Shown here in pieces: positions 42,716 to 52,898 of a stretch of DNA of 64,000 nucleotides. The stretch is taken from NCBI RefSeq assembly GCF_009697225.1, contig NZ_WIND01000001.1, forward strand, positions 558,001-622,000, read 5' to 3'. This DNA is from Halovulum marinum. GTDB taxonomy: Bacteria > Pseudomonadota > Alphaproteobacteria > Rhodobacterales > Rhodobacteraceae. Both the position numbers and the translations under genes were made by a program. Position 1 is the stretch's first letter; each line of letters opens with the position of its first letter. The notes beneath the pieces are model-generated. The model saw only the letters and a program-made list of their open reading frames with translations, did not search any database and was not told the origin of the DNA.

Positions 42716-44557
42716 ATGACCGACGCGACACCCTTCCGCCTGTCCGTGCCCCGACCGCTGTTCGACGCCGCCGACCCCGGCGCGGCGCAGCTGGGCGATC
42801 TGCCCGAATGGAACCTGGACGATCTCTATCCGGGCATGGACTCGGACGCGCTGACGGCGGATCTGGACCGGCTGGCGGCGGACTGCGCCAGCTTCGCCGC
42901 CGACTACGAGGGGCGGATCGCCAAGCTGGACGCCGCCGGTCTGCTGCAGTGCATCCGCCGCTACGAGGCGATCAGCGAGACCGCCGGCCGGATCATGAGC
43001 TATGCCGGCCTGCTGCACGCCCAGGACACCACCGACCCGGTGCGCGGCAAGTTCCTGTCGGACATGCAGGGCAAGGTGAACGAGGCGACCACCGCGCTGG
43101 TGTTCTTCTCGCTCGAGATGAACCGCGTCCCCGACCAGACGCTGGAAGCGCACCTTGCCGCGAACGCCGACCTGGCGCGCTACAAGCCGGTGCTGGACCG
43201 CCTGCGCAAGATGAAGCCGCACCAGCTGTCGGACGAGCTGGAGCATTTCCTGCACGATCAGGGCGTCGTCGGCGCCAGCGCCTGGGTGCGCCTGTTCGAC
43301 GAGACGATGGCCGGGCTGCGCTTCGCCGTCGACGGCGAGGAAAAGCCGCTGGAGGCGACGCTCGACCTGCTGTCCGACCATGACCGCGCCACCCGCGAGA
43401 AGGGCGCCCGCGCGCTGGTCGAGGTGTTCGGAAAGAACGTGCCGCTGTTCGCGCGCATCACCAACACGCTGGCCAAGGAAAAGGAAATCGAGGACCGCTG
43501 GCGCAAGCTGCCCACGCCGCAAGCCTCCCGCCACCTGGCGAACGACGTCGAACCCGAGGTCGTGCAGGCGCTGCGCGATGCCGTGGTCGCCGCCTATCCG
43601 CGGCTCAGCCACCGCTACTACCGGCTCAAGGCGAAATGGCTGGGCCTGGACAAGCTTCAGGTCTGGGACCGCAACGCACCGCTGCCGATCGAGGAGCCGC
43701 GCGTCTTCGACTGGGACGCCGCGCGCGACACGGTGATGACCGCCTATTCCGGCTTCGATCCGCGCATGGCCGAGATCGCCCAGCCGTTCTTCGAGAAGGG
43801 CTGGATCGACGCCGCGGCGAAACCGGGCAAAAGCCCCGGTGCCTTCGCGCACCCGACCGTGGTCAGCGCGCATCCCTACATCCTGCTCAACTACCTGGGC
43901 AAGCCGCGCGACGTGATGACCCTGGCGCACGAACTGGGCCACGGCGTGCATCAGGTGCTGGCGGCGGATCAGGGCGAGCTGCTGTCGTCCACGCCGCTGA
44001 CGCTGGCCGAAACCGCCTCGGTCTTCGGCGAGATGCTGACCTTCCAGAAGATGCTGGCCGAAGCGCCCAGCAAGAACGCCCGCAAGGCGATGCTGGCGTC
44101 CAAGGTCGAGGACATGATCAACACCGTGGTGCGGCAGATCTCGTTCTACGAATTCGAGACCCGCGTCCACGCCGGCCGCCGCGACGGCGAGCTGACGCCG
44201 GACCAGATCGACGCCCACTGGATGGAGGTCAGCAGGGCCTCGCTGGGCGACGCCTTCGAGTTCATGGACGGCTACGAGCATTTCTGGAGCTATGTGCCGC
44301 ACTTCATCCACTCGCCGTTCTACGTCTACGCCTACGCCTTCGGCGACGGGCTGGTGAACGCGCTCTACGCCGTCTACGCCGAGAACGGCACGGACTTCCA
44401 GGACAAGTACTTCGAGATGCTGAAGGCGGGCGGCTCCAAGCACCACAAGGAGCTGCTGGCGCCGTTCGGCCTCGACGCCTCGGACCCGGCGTTCTGGGAC
44501 AAGGGCCTGTCGATGATCGAGGGCTTCATCGACGAGCTGGAGGCGATGGAGGACTGA
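42716..44557 (+). CDS. pepF: Oligoendopeptidase F
   Basis: Zinc metallopeptidase of the M3 family that cleaves oligopeptides in the cytosol. The 613-residue protein has the HExxH motif His405-Glu406-Leu-Gly-His409 in LAHELGHGVHQVL and a downstream glutamate region TPLTLAETASVFGEML supplying the third zinc ligand. It starts MTDATPFRLS, with CCGGAG as the ribosome-binding site. Length and the conserved ends (LPEWNLDDLYPGMDS at the start, HHKELLAPFGLDASDPAFWDKG near the end) are typical of PepF from Rhodobacterales. Confidence 0.95.
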   Translation: MTDATPFRLSVPRPLFDAADPGAAQLGDLPEWNLDDLYPGMDSDALTADLDRLAADCASFAADYEGRIAKLDAAGLLQCIRRYEAISETAGRIMSYAGLLHAQDTTDPVRGKFLSDMQGKVNEATTALVFFSLEMNRVPDQTLEAHLAANADLARYKPVLDRLRKMKPHQLSDELEHFLHDQGVVGASAWVRLFDETMAGLRFAVDGEEKPLEATLDLLSDHDRATREKGARALVEVFGKNVPLFARITNTLAKEKEIEDRWRKLPTPQASRHLANDVEPEVVQALRDAVVAAYPRLSHRYYRLKAKWLGLDKLQVWDRNAPLPIEEPRVFDWDAARDTVMTAYSGFDPRMAEIAQPFFEKGWIDAAAKPGKSPGAFAHPTVVSAHPYILLNYLGKPRDVMTLAHELGHGVHQVLAADQGELLSSTPLTLAETASVFGEMLTFQKMLAEAPSKNARKAMLASKVEDMINTVVRQISFYEFETRVHAGRRDGELTPDQIDAHWMEVSRASLGDAFEFMDGYEHFWSYVPHFIHSPFYVYAYAFGDGLVNALYAVYAENGTDFQDKYFEMLKAGGSKHHKELLAPFGLDASDPAFWDKGLSMIEGFIDELEAMED

Positions 44558-44617
44558 GCCGCGCGGCGCCGAGCCTCCGGATGTGATCCGTGAGGCGGCG
44601 GGCGACGACCCTCCGCC

Positions 44618-44719
44618 TCAGCGCCACTTCGGATCGATACCCGTCTCGCCCATCCTCTCGGCCAGCCGCCCGACCGTGGCCCCGGCGACGTTCGGGATCT
44701 TCTCGGGCAGGGCGCCCAA
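44618..44719 (-). pseudogene. Orphan coding-like tail, possible gene remnant
   Basis: About 33 codons on the minus strand read LGALPEKIPNVAGATVGRLA then ERMGETGIDPKWR and a TGA stop. Nearly every codon ends in G or C, as in real genes of this window. Upstream of it the frame becomes Pro/Gly/Arg-rich and crosses a terminator, and no convincing start is visible (TTG at the Leu is the best candidate). It may be the surviving 3' end of a deleted gene, or a very small gene. Confidence 0.35.
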
Positions 44720-44781
44720 TGCCGGACCGCCACGCGTGCGGCCGCCTTCCGGCGGTCGAGGCGCGCGTTCCGGCCGGGGAC

Positions 44782-44810
44782 AAAAAAACCCGCCAGCTTG
44801 CGCTGGCGGG
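44782..44810 (-). terminator. Minus-strand intrinsic terminator
   Basis: CCCGCCAGC (44789-44797) pairs perfectly with GCTGGCGGG (44802-44810) around TTGC, and the minus-strand transcript runs into seven uridines (44782-44788). It is a strong terminator for the candidate RNA or for the oxidoreductase transcript to its right. On the plus strand a TTTTT lies 11 nt after the stem, so it may weakly stop pepF transcripts too. Confidence 0.88.
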
Positions 44811-45010
44811 CCAGAATCGCTTTTTGGATCCCCGGACTGCGGTCCCCCGACCGCTGCCCCCACCGCCGGGCATTGCCGGCGGACAGTACTCGCTACACTA
44901 CACCCGGTTGCGCAGACACCGGCCTGAAACAAAGGCCGTCCACACCACCCACTCGTCAGTCACACCGTACCCGATTACCCACTTACAAACTCAGGGCGCC
45001 GGGGATCTGG
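44782..45010 (-). ncRNA. Candidate structured RNA with paired ends
   Basis: A minus-strand unit of about 230 nt in a 560-bp gap. A promoter-like TGGACA/GATAAA pair predicts a start near 45010. Just there begins a 10-bp long-range stem (44999-45008 with 44826-44835) that would close the RNA ahead of the terminator. Inside are hairpins at 44839-44854, 44863-44882 and 44921-44937. A closed rod with a terminal hairpin and size near 185 nt recalls 6S RNA, but I cannot see a recognised 6S bubble sequence, so the identity is open. Confidence 0.35.
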
Positions 45011-45016
45011 ACCCCA

Positions 45017-45044
45017 TTTATCGAAATGATCGTAAACTTGTCCA
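45017..45044 (-). promoter_or_regulatory. Putative promoter of the candidate RNA
   Basis: On the minus strand TGGACA (45039-45044) and GATAAA (45017-45022) are separated by 16 bp in a locally AT-rich segment. The predicted start, about 45010, coincides with the outer end of the closing stem of the candidate RNA. Confidence 0.4.
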
Positions 45045-45117
45045 CAATATTTAGGGTTAACGCACCGCCTGTTGCGCGCCGGCGACAATTCGGCACACGC
45101 ATCGGTGGAAATGACGG

Positions 45118-46089
45118 TTAACTCCCGCCTTCCGCTGCATCGTAGATCATGTCGATCATCTTCTGGTTGCCGCGCGAGAACTCCAGCGGGCAATGGTACG
45201 GCGCCCCCTCCAGCACGGTGGCGTTGAAATTGTCGATCTGCCGGACGTAGTGCAGCGCCTGCGGGAAGCGCTCGGTGACCTGGCGGTCGCCGAGCCGCAG
45301 GCGCACCACGTCGTCGCCGTAGAGATGGCTGTTGAACGGGGTTTCCACCGTCAGCGTCGCCCTGGTGCCGTGGAACACCATCTGCTGCCGCGGCGCCATC
45401 CGCATCGAGACGTAGAAATCCATGTTGAAGCTGGGAAACTCGGCCCAGACGCGGGCGGTGGCGTCGATCCCCGCCTCCCAGTCGATTTCCGAGCGGATCC
45501 GCACCGGCTCCTCGCCGGTGGCGAAGCGGGTGACGACGCTGGGATAGACGCCGATGTCGCGCAGCGCGCCGCCGCCCAGGCCGGAGATGTTGCGGATGTT
45601 GTCCTTGTCGTCGTTGAAGAAGCTGAACGCGCCCTGCACATGGCGCAGCGGGCCGATCTCGCCGCTGGCCAGGATCTCATGCACCCGGTGCCATTGCGGG
45701 TGGTGCAGCACCATGAATGCCTCGGCGCACAGCTTGCCGGCGTCGTCGCGGGCGGCGATCAGCGTGTCGATCTGCTCGGCGCGCAGCGCGATGGGCTTTT
45801 CGCACAGCACGTGCTTGCCCGCCGCCAGCGCCTTCTGCGTCCACTCGACATGGTCGCCGTTGGGCAGCGGGATGTAGACCGCGTCGATGCCGTCGTCGGC
45901 CAGCATCGCCTCGTAGTCGTCGGTGATACGGACGTCGCCATAGGGCCGGGACAGCGCCTCGGCCTTGCCCGGCGTGCGGCTGGCGATCATCGCGATCTCG
46001 CCCGCCTGGCTCAGGTGGATGGCGGGCGCCACCCATTCGCGGGCGATCTTCGCCGCGCTGAGAATGCCCCATCTGACGCGTTCGGCCAT
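45118..46089 (-). CDS. Gfo/Idh/MocA family oxidoreductase
   Basis: NAD(P)-dependent oxidoreductase of 323 residues, acting on sugars, inositols or related polyols. The Rossmann domain starts RWGILSAAKIAREWVAPAIH and holds the conserved CEKPIAL motif (HVLCEKPIALRAEQID). The C-terminal sheet domain begins at about residue 125, with GEIGPLRHVQGAFSFF and GGGALRDIGVYPS. The GGGALRDIGVY segment is typical of glucose-fructose-oxidoreductase-like members. It stands alone on the minus strand. The substrate is not identifiable. Confidence 0.88.
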   Translation of the reverse strand: MAERVRWGILSAAKIAREWVAPAIHLSQAGEIAMIASRTPGKAEALSRPYGDVRITDDYEAMLADDGIDAVYIPLPNGDHVEWTQKALAAGKHVLCEKPIALRAEQIDTLIAARDDAGKLCAEAFMVLHHPQWHRVHEILASGEIGPLRHVQGAFSFFNDDKDNIRNISGLGGGALRDIGVYPSVVTRFATGEEPVRIRSEIDWEAGIDATARVWAEFPSFNMDFYVSMRMAPRQQMVFHGTRATLTVETPFNSHLYGDDVVRLRLGDRQVTERFPQALHYVRQIDNFNATVLEGAPYHCPLEFSRGNQKMIDMIYDAAEGGS

Positions 46090-46205
46090 TGTGTCCCCCC
46101 TGGTCCGAGATTTCGCGACAACCTACCCCCTGGGCGCGGAAAACGCGAGCGGCGCCGAACCCCAGGGTCCGACGCCGCCCGGCACTGCACATTGTCGGCC
46201 GCTGG

Positions 46206-47105
46206 TCAGTCGGCCTCGACAAGAACGCCCGACTCGACGGCCAGTTCCTTCATCGCCTTCTGCAACTTCTCGAAGGCGCGGACCTCGATCTGACGGATCC
46301 GCTCGCGGCTGACGTCGTAGACCTGGCTCAGCTCCTCCAGCGTCATCGGGTTTTCCTTCAGGCGCCGCTCGGTCAGCACATGGCGCTCGCGCTCGTTCAG
46401 CGTCTCCATCGCCTGGTCCATCAGCGCCCGGCGGCTGTCCAGCTCGTCGCGCTCGGCGTATTCCTCGGCCTGGTTGGCGTCCTCGTCCTCCAGCCAGTCC
46501 TGCCACTCGGCGGCGCCTTCGCCATCGGCCTTGATCTGCGCGTTCAGCGAGGCGTCGCCCCCCGACAGGCGGCGGTTCATGCTGATGACCTCTTCCTCGG
46601 TCACGTTCAGCTCGTCGGCGATGCGGGCGACGTTCTCGGGGCGCAGGTCGCCCTCCTCCAGCGCGCCGATCTTGGTCTTCGCCTTGCGCAGGTTGAAGAA
46701 CAGCTTCTTCTGCGCGGCGGTGGTGCCCATCTTCACCAGGCTCCAGGACCGCAGGATGTACTCCTGGATCGCGGCGCGGATCCACCACATGGCATAGGTC
46801 GCCAGGCGGAAGCCCTTTTCCGGATCGAAACGCTTGACCGCCTGCATCAGACCGACGTTGGCCTCGGACACGACCTCGGCGGTGGGCAGACCGTAGCCGC
46901 GATAGCCCATGGCGATCTTGGCGGCCAGACGCAGGTGCGATGTCACAAGCTGATGCGCGGCGTCGGTGTCCTGATGATCCACCCACGCCTTCGCCAGCAT
47001 GTACTCCTGCTCCGGTTCCAGCATCGGGAACTTCCGGATTTCCTGCATGTAACGGCTCAGTCCCTGTTCCGGGGACGGGGCCGGAAGTGTGCTATAGCTG
47101 CTCAT
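46206..47105 (-). CDS. rpoH: Heat-shock sigma factor sigma-32
   Basis: Directs RNA polymerase to heat-shock and stress promoters. The 299-residue protein has sigma region 2 (HLRLAAKIAMGYRGYGLPTA and GFRLATYAMWWIRAAIQEYI), the diagnostic RpoH box QKKLFFNLRK (residues 132-141), which distinguishes it from RpoD, and region 4 with the helix-turn-helix [21 protein letters not shown]. The ATG at 47105 is preferred to one two codons upstream because AGGGA lies 8 nt before it. Rhodobacterales often carry two rpoH genes; this one resembles the RpoHI length. Confidence 0.96.
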   Translation of the reverse strand: MSSYSTLPAPSPEQGLSRYMQEIRKFPMLEPEQEYMLAKAWVDHQDTDAAHQLVTSHLRLAAKIAMGYRGYGLPTAEVVSEANVGLMQAVKRFDPEKGFRLATYAMWWIRAAIQEYILRSWSLVKMGTTAAQKKLFFNLRKAKTKIGALEEGDLRPENVARIADELNVTEEEVISMNRRLSGGDASLNAQIKADGEGAAEWQDWLEDEDANQAEEYAERDELDSRRALMDQAMETLNERERHVLTERRLKENPMTLEELSQVYDVSRERIRQIEVRAFEKLQKAMKELAVESGVLVEAD

Positions 47106-47133
47106 TCGCATAATCCCTGTTTCCTTGACCAGC

Positions 47134-47162
47134 GATGTAAGCATTGCTTACTAGCTGTTCAA
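47134..47162 (-). promoter_or_regulatory. rpoH promoter region with inverted repeat
   Basis: Upstream of rpoH the minus strand has TTGAAC (47157-47162) and, 17 bp on, TACATC (47134-47139) as a weak -10. Between and overlapping the -10 lies a perfect dyad, GTAAGCA-N-TGCTTAC (47137-47151). It could be an operator or a stem in the leader. Function is inferred from position. Confidence 0.4.
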
Positions 47163-47168
47163 GAGCCT

Positions 47169-48212
47169 TTACGAGCCTACGAGGCCCTCTCCGTCGCGCA
47201 AGACCATCAACAAACTGTTGATCGTCGCGGGAAGAGGCGCTTCGAAGACCATTCCCTGTCCGCTCACCGGGTGCCGGAAGCCCAGCGTCGCGGCGTGCAG
47301 CGCCTGGCCCGGCATCGCGGCAAGCGCCGCCTTCGCGTCCTCCTCCAGCGCCGCCGCAGCGCCGCGCCGGGCGCCGCCGTAGACCGGATCTGCCAGCAGC
47401 GGATGCCCGATGTGCGCGGCGTGCACGCGGATCTGGTGCGTGCGCCCGGTCTCCAGCCGGCATTCCAGCCGCGCCGCGGCGCCGCCGGCCAGCCGCTCGG
47501 CCACCTTCAGCCGGGTCACCGCCCGGCGGCCGCCGTCGCGCACCGCCATCTTCTTGCGGTCGCTCCGGTGCCGTCCCAGCGGCAACTCGATGCGCAGCAC
47601 GCCGCCCGGCTCGAAGCCGACACCGTCAAGCCCGGCCAGCCGCGGATCGCCCGCGTCCGGCACGCCCCAGCAGATCGCGTCGTAGCGCCGCTCGACCTCA
47701 TGGGCGGCGAACTGCGCCGCCAGGCCGGCGTGGGCGCGGTCGGTCTTCGCCACCACCAGCAGCCCCGAGGTGTCCTTGTCGATCCGGTGCACGATGCCCG
47801 GACGCTCCACGCCGCCGATGCCCGACAGACTGTCGCCGCAGTGATGAAGCAACGCATTGACCAGCGTTCCGGTTTCAGCGCCCGGCGCCGGATGCACGAC
47901 CATGCCGGCGGGCTTGTCGATCACGATCAGCTCGGCGTCCTCGTAGACCACGGCCAGCGGGATCGCCTCGGGGCCGGCCGCGGCCGGGGCGGGATCGGGC
48001 AGGGTCAGCACCAGCGCCTCGCCGGCGCGCACGCGCGTCCTGGCGTCGGCCAGCACCGTCCCGCCGCGGGTGACCGCGCCCCCGGCGATCAGCGCCTGCA
48101 CGCGGCTGCGGCTCAGGCCCAGCGCCTCTGGCAGCGCGGCGGTCAATGCCTTATCCAGACGCGGCGCGTCGGCCGGCACGGTGACGCGGATGATGCGGGA
48201 AGGATCCTCCAT
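47169..48212 (-). CDS. rluD: 23S rRNA pseudouridine synthase, RluD type
   Basis: Makes pseudouridine in 23S rRNA helix 69, important for ribosome assembly. The 347-residue protein has an N-terminal S4 RNA-binding domain (RLDKALTAALPEALGLSRSR) and the RluA-family catalytic core with the active Asp in VHRIDKDTSGLLVVAKT (HRIDKDTSG). It continues through LETGRTHQIRVHAAHIGHPL. RluC or another paralogue is possible because assignment rests on layout. Its ATG shares the CATG tetranucleotide with the start codon of the divergent small membrane gene. Confidence 0.9.
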   Translation of the reverse strand: MEDPSRIIRVTVPADAPRLDKALTAALPEALGLSRSRVQALIAGGAVTRGGTVLADARTRVRAGEALVLTLPDPAPAAAGPEAIPLAVVYEDAELIVIDKPAGMVVHPAPGAETGTLVNALLHHCGDSLSGIGGVERPGIVHRIDKDTSGLLVVAKTDRAHAGLAAQFAAHEVERRYDAICWGVPDAGDPRLAGLDGVGFEPGGVLRIELPLGRHRSDRKKMAVRDGGRRAVTRLKVAERLAGGAAARLECRLETGRTHQIRVHAAHIGHPLLADPVYGGARRGAAAALEEDAKAALAAMPGQALHAATLGFRHPVSGQGMVFEAPLPATINSLLMVLRDGEGLVGS

Positions 48213-48549
48213 GACGCACGCTGATACCCCCGACGAGCCGCCCGAGCCACCCCGGATCCGCCGCCTGCGCCTGCTGGTGACGGCGCTGACCGCGGTGATG
48301 ATGATCGGCATGGTGATCGTGGTCGGACTGCTGGTCTGGCGGCTGGGCGGGTTCGGCGCGCCGCGGATGACCGCCGTGGACCTGCCGGCGCAGATCGCCC
48401 TGCCCGCGGGCGAGCGGCTGACCGGCTTCGCCCGCAACCCGGACTGGCTGGTGCTGATCACCGAAACGCCCGACGGCCAGCGCCTGCACCTGGCCGCGCC
48501 CGACGGCAGCATCCGGCAAAGCGTCGAGATCACCGCGACGCCCGACTAG
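48211..48549 (+). CDS. Small single-pass membrane protein, DUF6476-like
   Basis: A 112-residue protein with a Pro/Glu-rich cytoplasmic head (THADTPDEPPEPPRIRRLRL), one transmembrane helix (LLVTALTAVMMIGMVIVVGLLVW) and an 65-residue periplasmic domain ending in a beta-rich WLVLITETPDGQRLHLAAPD. Proteins of this form are known from Rhodobacterales, without function. Its start codon overlaps that of rluD on the other strand (CATG), so its promoter must lie inside rluD. It precedes dnaG by 37 bp and may be co-transcribed with it. Confidence 0.75.
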   Translation: MTHADTPDEPPEPPRIRRLRLLVTALTAVMMIGMVIVVGLLVWRLGGFGAPRMTAVDLPAQIALPAGERLTGFARNPDWLVLITETPDGQRLHLAAPDGSIRQSVEITATPD

Positions 48550-48586
48550 CCCTTGCCGACTCCCTCGCGCGCGGCGATATTGCGCC

Positions 48587-50650
48587 ATGGCTCTGCCGGA
48601 CGGATTTCTCGACGAACTCAGGAACCGCGTGTCCATCGCCCAGGTGGCGGGGCGCAAGGTGACGTGGGATACGCGCAAGTCGAACGCCGCCAAGGGCGAC
48701 ATGTGGGCGCCCTGCCCGTTCCACGGCGAGAAGACCGCGTCGTTCCACGTCGATGACGCCAAGGGCTTCTATTACTGCTTCGGCTGCCACGCCAAGGGCG
48801 ACGCGCTGAGTTTCGTGCGCGAAACCGAGAACGTCGGCTTCATGGACGCGGTCGAGATCCTCGCCTCCGAGGCCGGGATGACGATGCCCGCCCCGGACCC
48901 GCAGGCGCAGAAGCGGGCCGAGCAGCGCGCCGGCCTGGCCGAGGTGATGGAGATGGCCGTCGCCTGGACCCGGCTGCAGCTGTCCACCGCCGCCGCGCAG
49001 GCCGCGCGCGACTATCTTGCGCAGCGCGGGCTGACGCCCGAGACGCTGAAACGCTTCGAGATCGGCTTCGCCCCCGACAGCCGTGGCGCGATGCTGGGCC
49101 ACCTGCGCGACAAGGGCGTGCCCGAGGCCGACATCGTCGCCGCCGGGCTGGCGATCAAGCCCGACGACGGCGGCGCCGCCTACGACCGGTTCCGCGGCCG
49201 GATCATGTTCCCGATCCGCGACGCCCGCGGCCGCGCCATCGCCTTCGGCGGCCGCGCGATGGACCCGAACGCGCGCGCCAAGTACCTGAATTCGCCCGAA
49301 ACCGCGCTGTTCGACAAGGGCCGGGCGCTCTACAACATCAAGGCCGCGCGCGAGGCGTCGGGCAGGTCCGGCGCGCTGATCGTGGCCGAGGGCTACATGG
49401 ACGTGATCGCGCTGGCGCAGGCCGGGCTGGCACACGCCGTCGCGCCGCTGGGCACCGCGATCACCGACAACCAGCTGCAGATGCTGTGGCGGATCTGCCC
49501 CGAGCCGGTGATCGCCCTGGACGGCGACCGCGCCGGGATCGACGCCGCCATCCGCCTGATCGACGTCGCGCTGCCGCTGCTCGAACCCGGCCGCGCGCTG
49601 CGGTTCTGCGTGCTGCCGCAAGGCCAGGACCCGGACGATCTGATCAAGGCCGAAGGGGCCGCGGCCATGCAGGCGCTGCTGGAGAAGGCGGTGCCGATGG
49701 TCGACCTGCTCTGGCGGCGCGAGACCGAGGGCCGGTCGTTCGACAGCCCCGAGCGCCGCGCCGCGCTGGACGCGCGGCTGCGCGATTCGCTGAAGCTGAT
49801 TCGCGACCCGATCCTGCAGTCGCACTACCGCGACGCGATCCGCGAGAAGCGGGCCGAACTGTTCGGCCCCACCGGCGGGCGCGCCCCGGACCGGGGCTTC
49901 GGCAACGGGCGCGGCTACGGCGGAGGTTACGAGGACGGTTACAGGGGCGGTAACGGCGGCGGCTTCGGCGGCGGGTCTGGCCGGCGCAACGGCCGGCCGT
50001 TCCAGGGCCGCAACCCGATGGCCCCGCCGCTGCCCAGCACCCGCGCCTCGATCCTCGCGCGGCGCGACGCCGACGTGACCGTCAGCGCCGCCCGGATCCG
50101 CGAGAGCGCGATCCTGCTCGGCTGCCTCAACCATCCGTCCCTGCTGGCGGAAATCGAGCCCGAGCTGGACGCGTTGCGGTTTCTGTGCCCCGATCTGGAC
50201 GCGCTCCGCCGCCGCATCTTGCAAGTCGCCGAGGCTGCGTTACATGCCGATGGCATCACCGACGACGGCAGCGCCCTGAGGGCCGAGGTCATCCGCCTGC
50301 ACGGCAGCGACCCGGCCGACATCCTGATGGCCGTGGGACAGGTGAGGGACAATCCGCATCTGCGCCCGGCGGCAACGCCGGAAAGCGCGTTGCTGGTGAT
50401 CCGCGAAGAGATGACGAAACACCGGGCCGCGCAAGGCGCCGAGGCCGAGCGGCTGGAGGCCGAGACCGAAATCACCGGCGTCGCGGACGAGGGACTCACC
50501 TGGCGGCTTCAGCAGGCGGCGGCGGCGCGCGAAGCCAGCATGCGGTCGCGCGCGTCCGACCCGCGCGGCGGCGAAGAAGACACGGCGGCGCTGTCGAATG
50601 CGTTGCAGGACATGATCGAACGGGAAATCTGGCGTAAACGCCGGGAGTAG
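48587..50650 (+). CDS. dnaG: DNA primase
   Basis: Synthesises RNA primers for lagging-strand replication. The 687-residue protein has the CHC2 zinc module (Cys43, His46, Cys64, Cys67 in APCPFHGEKT and YYCFGCHAKG), the TOPRIM catalytic domain with AEGYMDVIALAQAGL and ALDGDRAGI, and a C-terminal helicase-binding domain. A Gly/Arg/Tyr-rich low-complexity linker (GRGYGGGYEDGYRGG region, about residues 440-475) separates the core from the C-terminal domain. The start MALPDGFLDELRNRV is canonical. rpoD follows after 99 bp, as in most proteobacteria. Confidence 0.96.
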   Translation: MALPDGFLDELRNRVSIAQVAGRKVTWDTRKSNAAKGDMWAPCPFHGEKTASFHVDDAKGFYYCFGCHAKGDALSFVRETENVGFMDAVEILASEAGMTMPAPDPQAQKRAEQRAGLAEVMEMAVAWTRLQLSTAAAQAARDYLAQRGLTPETLKRFEIGFAPDSRGAMLGHLRDKGVPEADIVAAGLAIKPDDGGAAYDRFRGRIMFPIRDARGRAIAFGGRAMDPNARAKYLNSPETALFDKGRALYNIKAAREASGRSGALIVAEGYMDVIALAQAGLAHAVAPLGTAITDNQLQMLWRICPEPVIALDGDRAGIDAAIRLIDVALPLLEPGRALRFCVLPQGQDPDDLIKAEGAAAMQALLEKAVPMVDLLWRRETEGRSFDSPERRAALDARLRDSLKLIRDPILQSHYRDAIREKRAELFGPTGGRAPDRGFGNGRGYGGGYEDGYRGGNGGGFGGGSGRRNGRPFQGRNPMAPPLPSTRASILARRDADVTVSAARIRESAILLGCLNHPSLLAEIEPELDALRFLCPDLDALRRRILQVAEAALHADGITDDGSALRAEVIRLHGSDPADILMAVGQVRDNPHLRPAATPESALLVIREEMTKHRAAQGAEAERLEAETEITGVADEGLTWRLQQAAAAREASMRSRASDPRGGEEDTAALSNALQDMIEREIWRKRRE

Positions 50651-50749
50651 AATCAGTTTGCGAATCGCTGATTCGCGTAGCAGGTTGCGGACCTGCGCAC
50701 GAAGAATCGGGATTCGGACGCGACGGGCTTCGCGAAAGGAGCGCATCTA
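50651..50749 (+). promoter_or_regulatory. dnaG-rpoD intergenic region with two stem-loops
   Basis: Two perfect short dyads occur in tandem: GCGAATC-GCT-GATTCGC (50660-50676) and GCAGGT-N5-ACCTGC (50680-50696). No U-run follows, so they are not terminators. The macromolecular synthesis operon of Escherichia coli has an RNA processing site at the same place; these stems could have a like role or mark an internal promoter. GAAAGGAGC before the ATG is a strong ribosome-binding site. Confidence 0.45.
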
Positions 50750-52777
<2,028 letters not shown>

Positions 52778-52850
52778 CCGGGCAATTGGCCGGGCAAGGC
52801 TGGCGGGCGGGCCGGTGAGGGGCGAAGCCCCGAACTCGGGGCCCCGTCGG

Positions 52851-52890
52851 CCGCGCCCCCGATCCGCGCCCCCCGGTCCGCGCCCCCAGG
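52851..52890. repeat. Short GC-rich direct repeat, three copies
   Basis: CCGCGCCCCC followed by 2-4 variable bases is repeated at 52851, 52864 and 52878 in the gap between the convergent rpoD and AI-2E-family genes. A GGGGC-GAA-GCCCC hairpin lies at 52819-52831. No transcription signal is evident. Confidence 0.6.
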
Positions 52891-52898
52891 CCTCGCCC

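Noticed and set aside
44583-44927. Plus-strand open frame after pepF
   Set aside because: Pro/Gly/Arg-rich translation crossing the terminator hairpin, with no ribosome-binding site.
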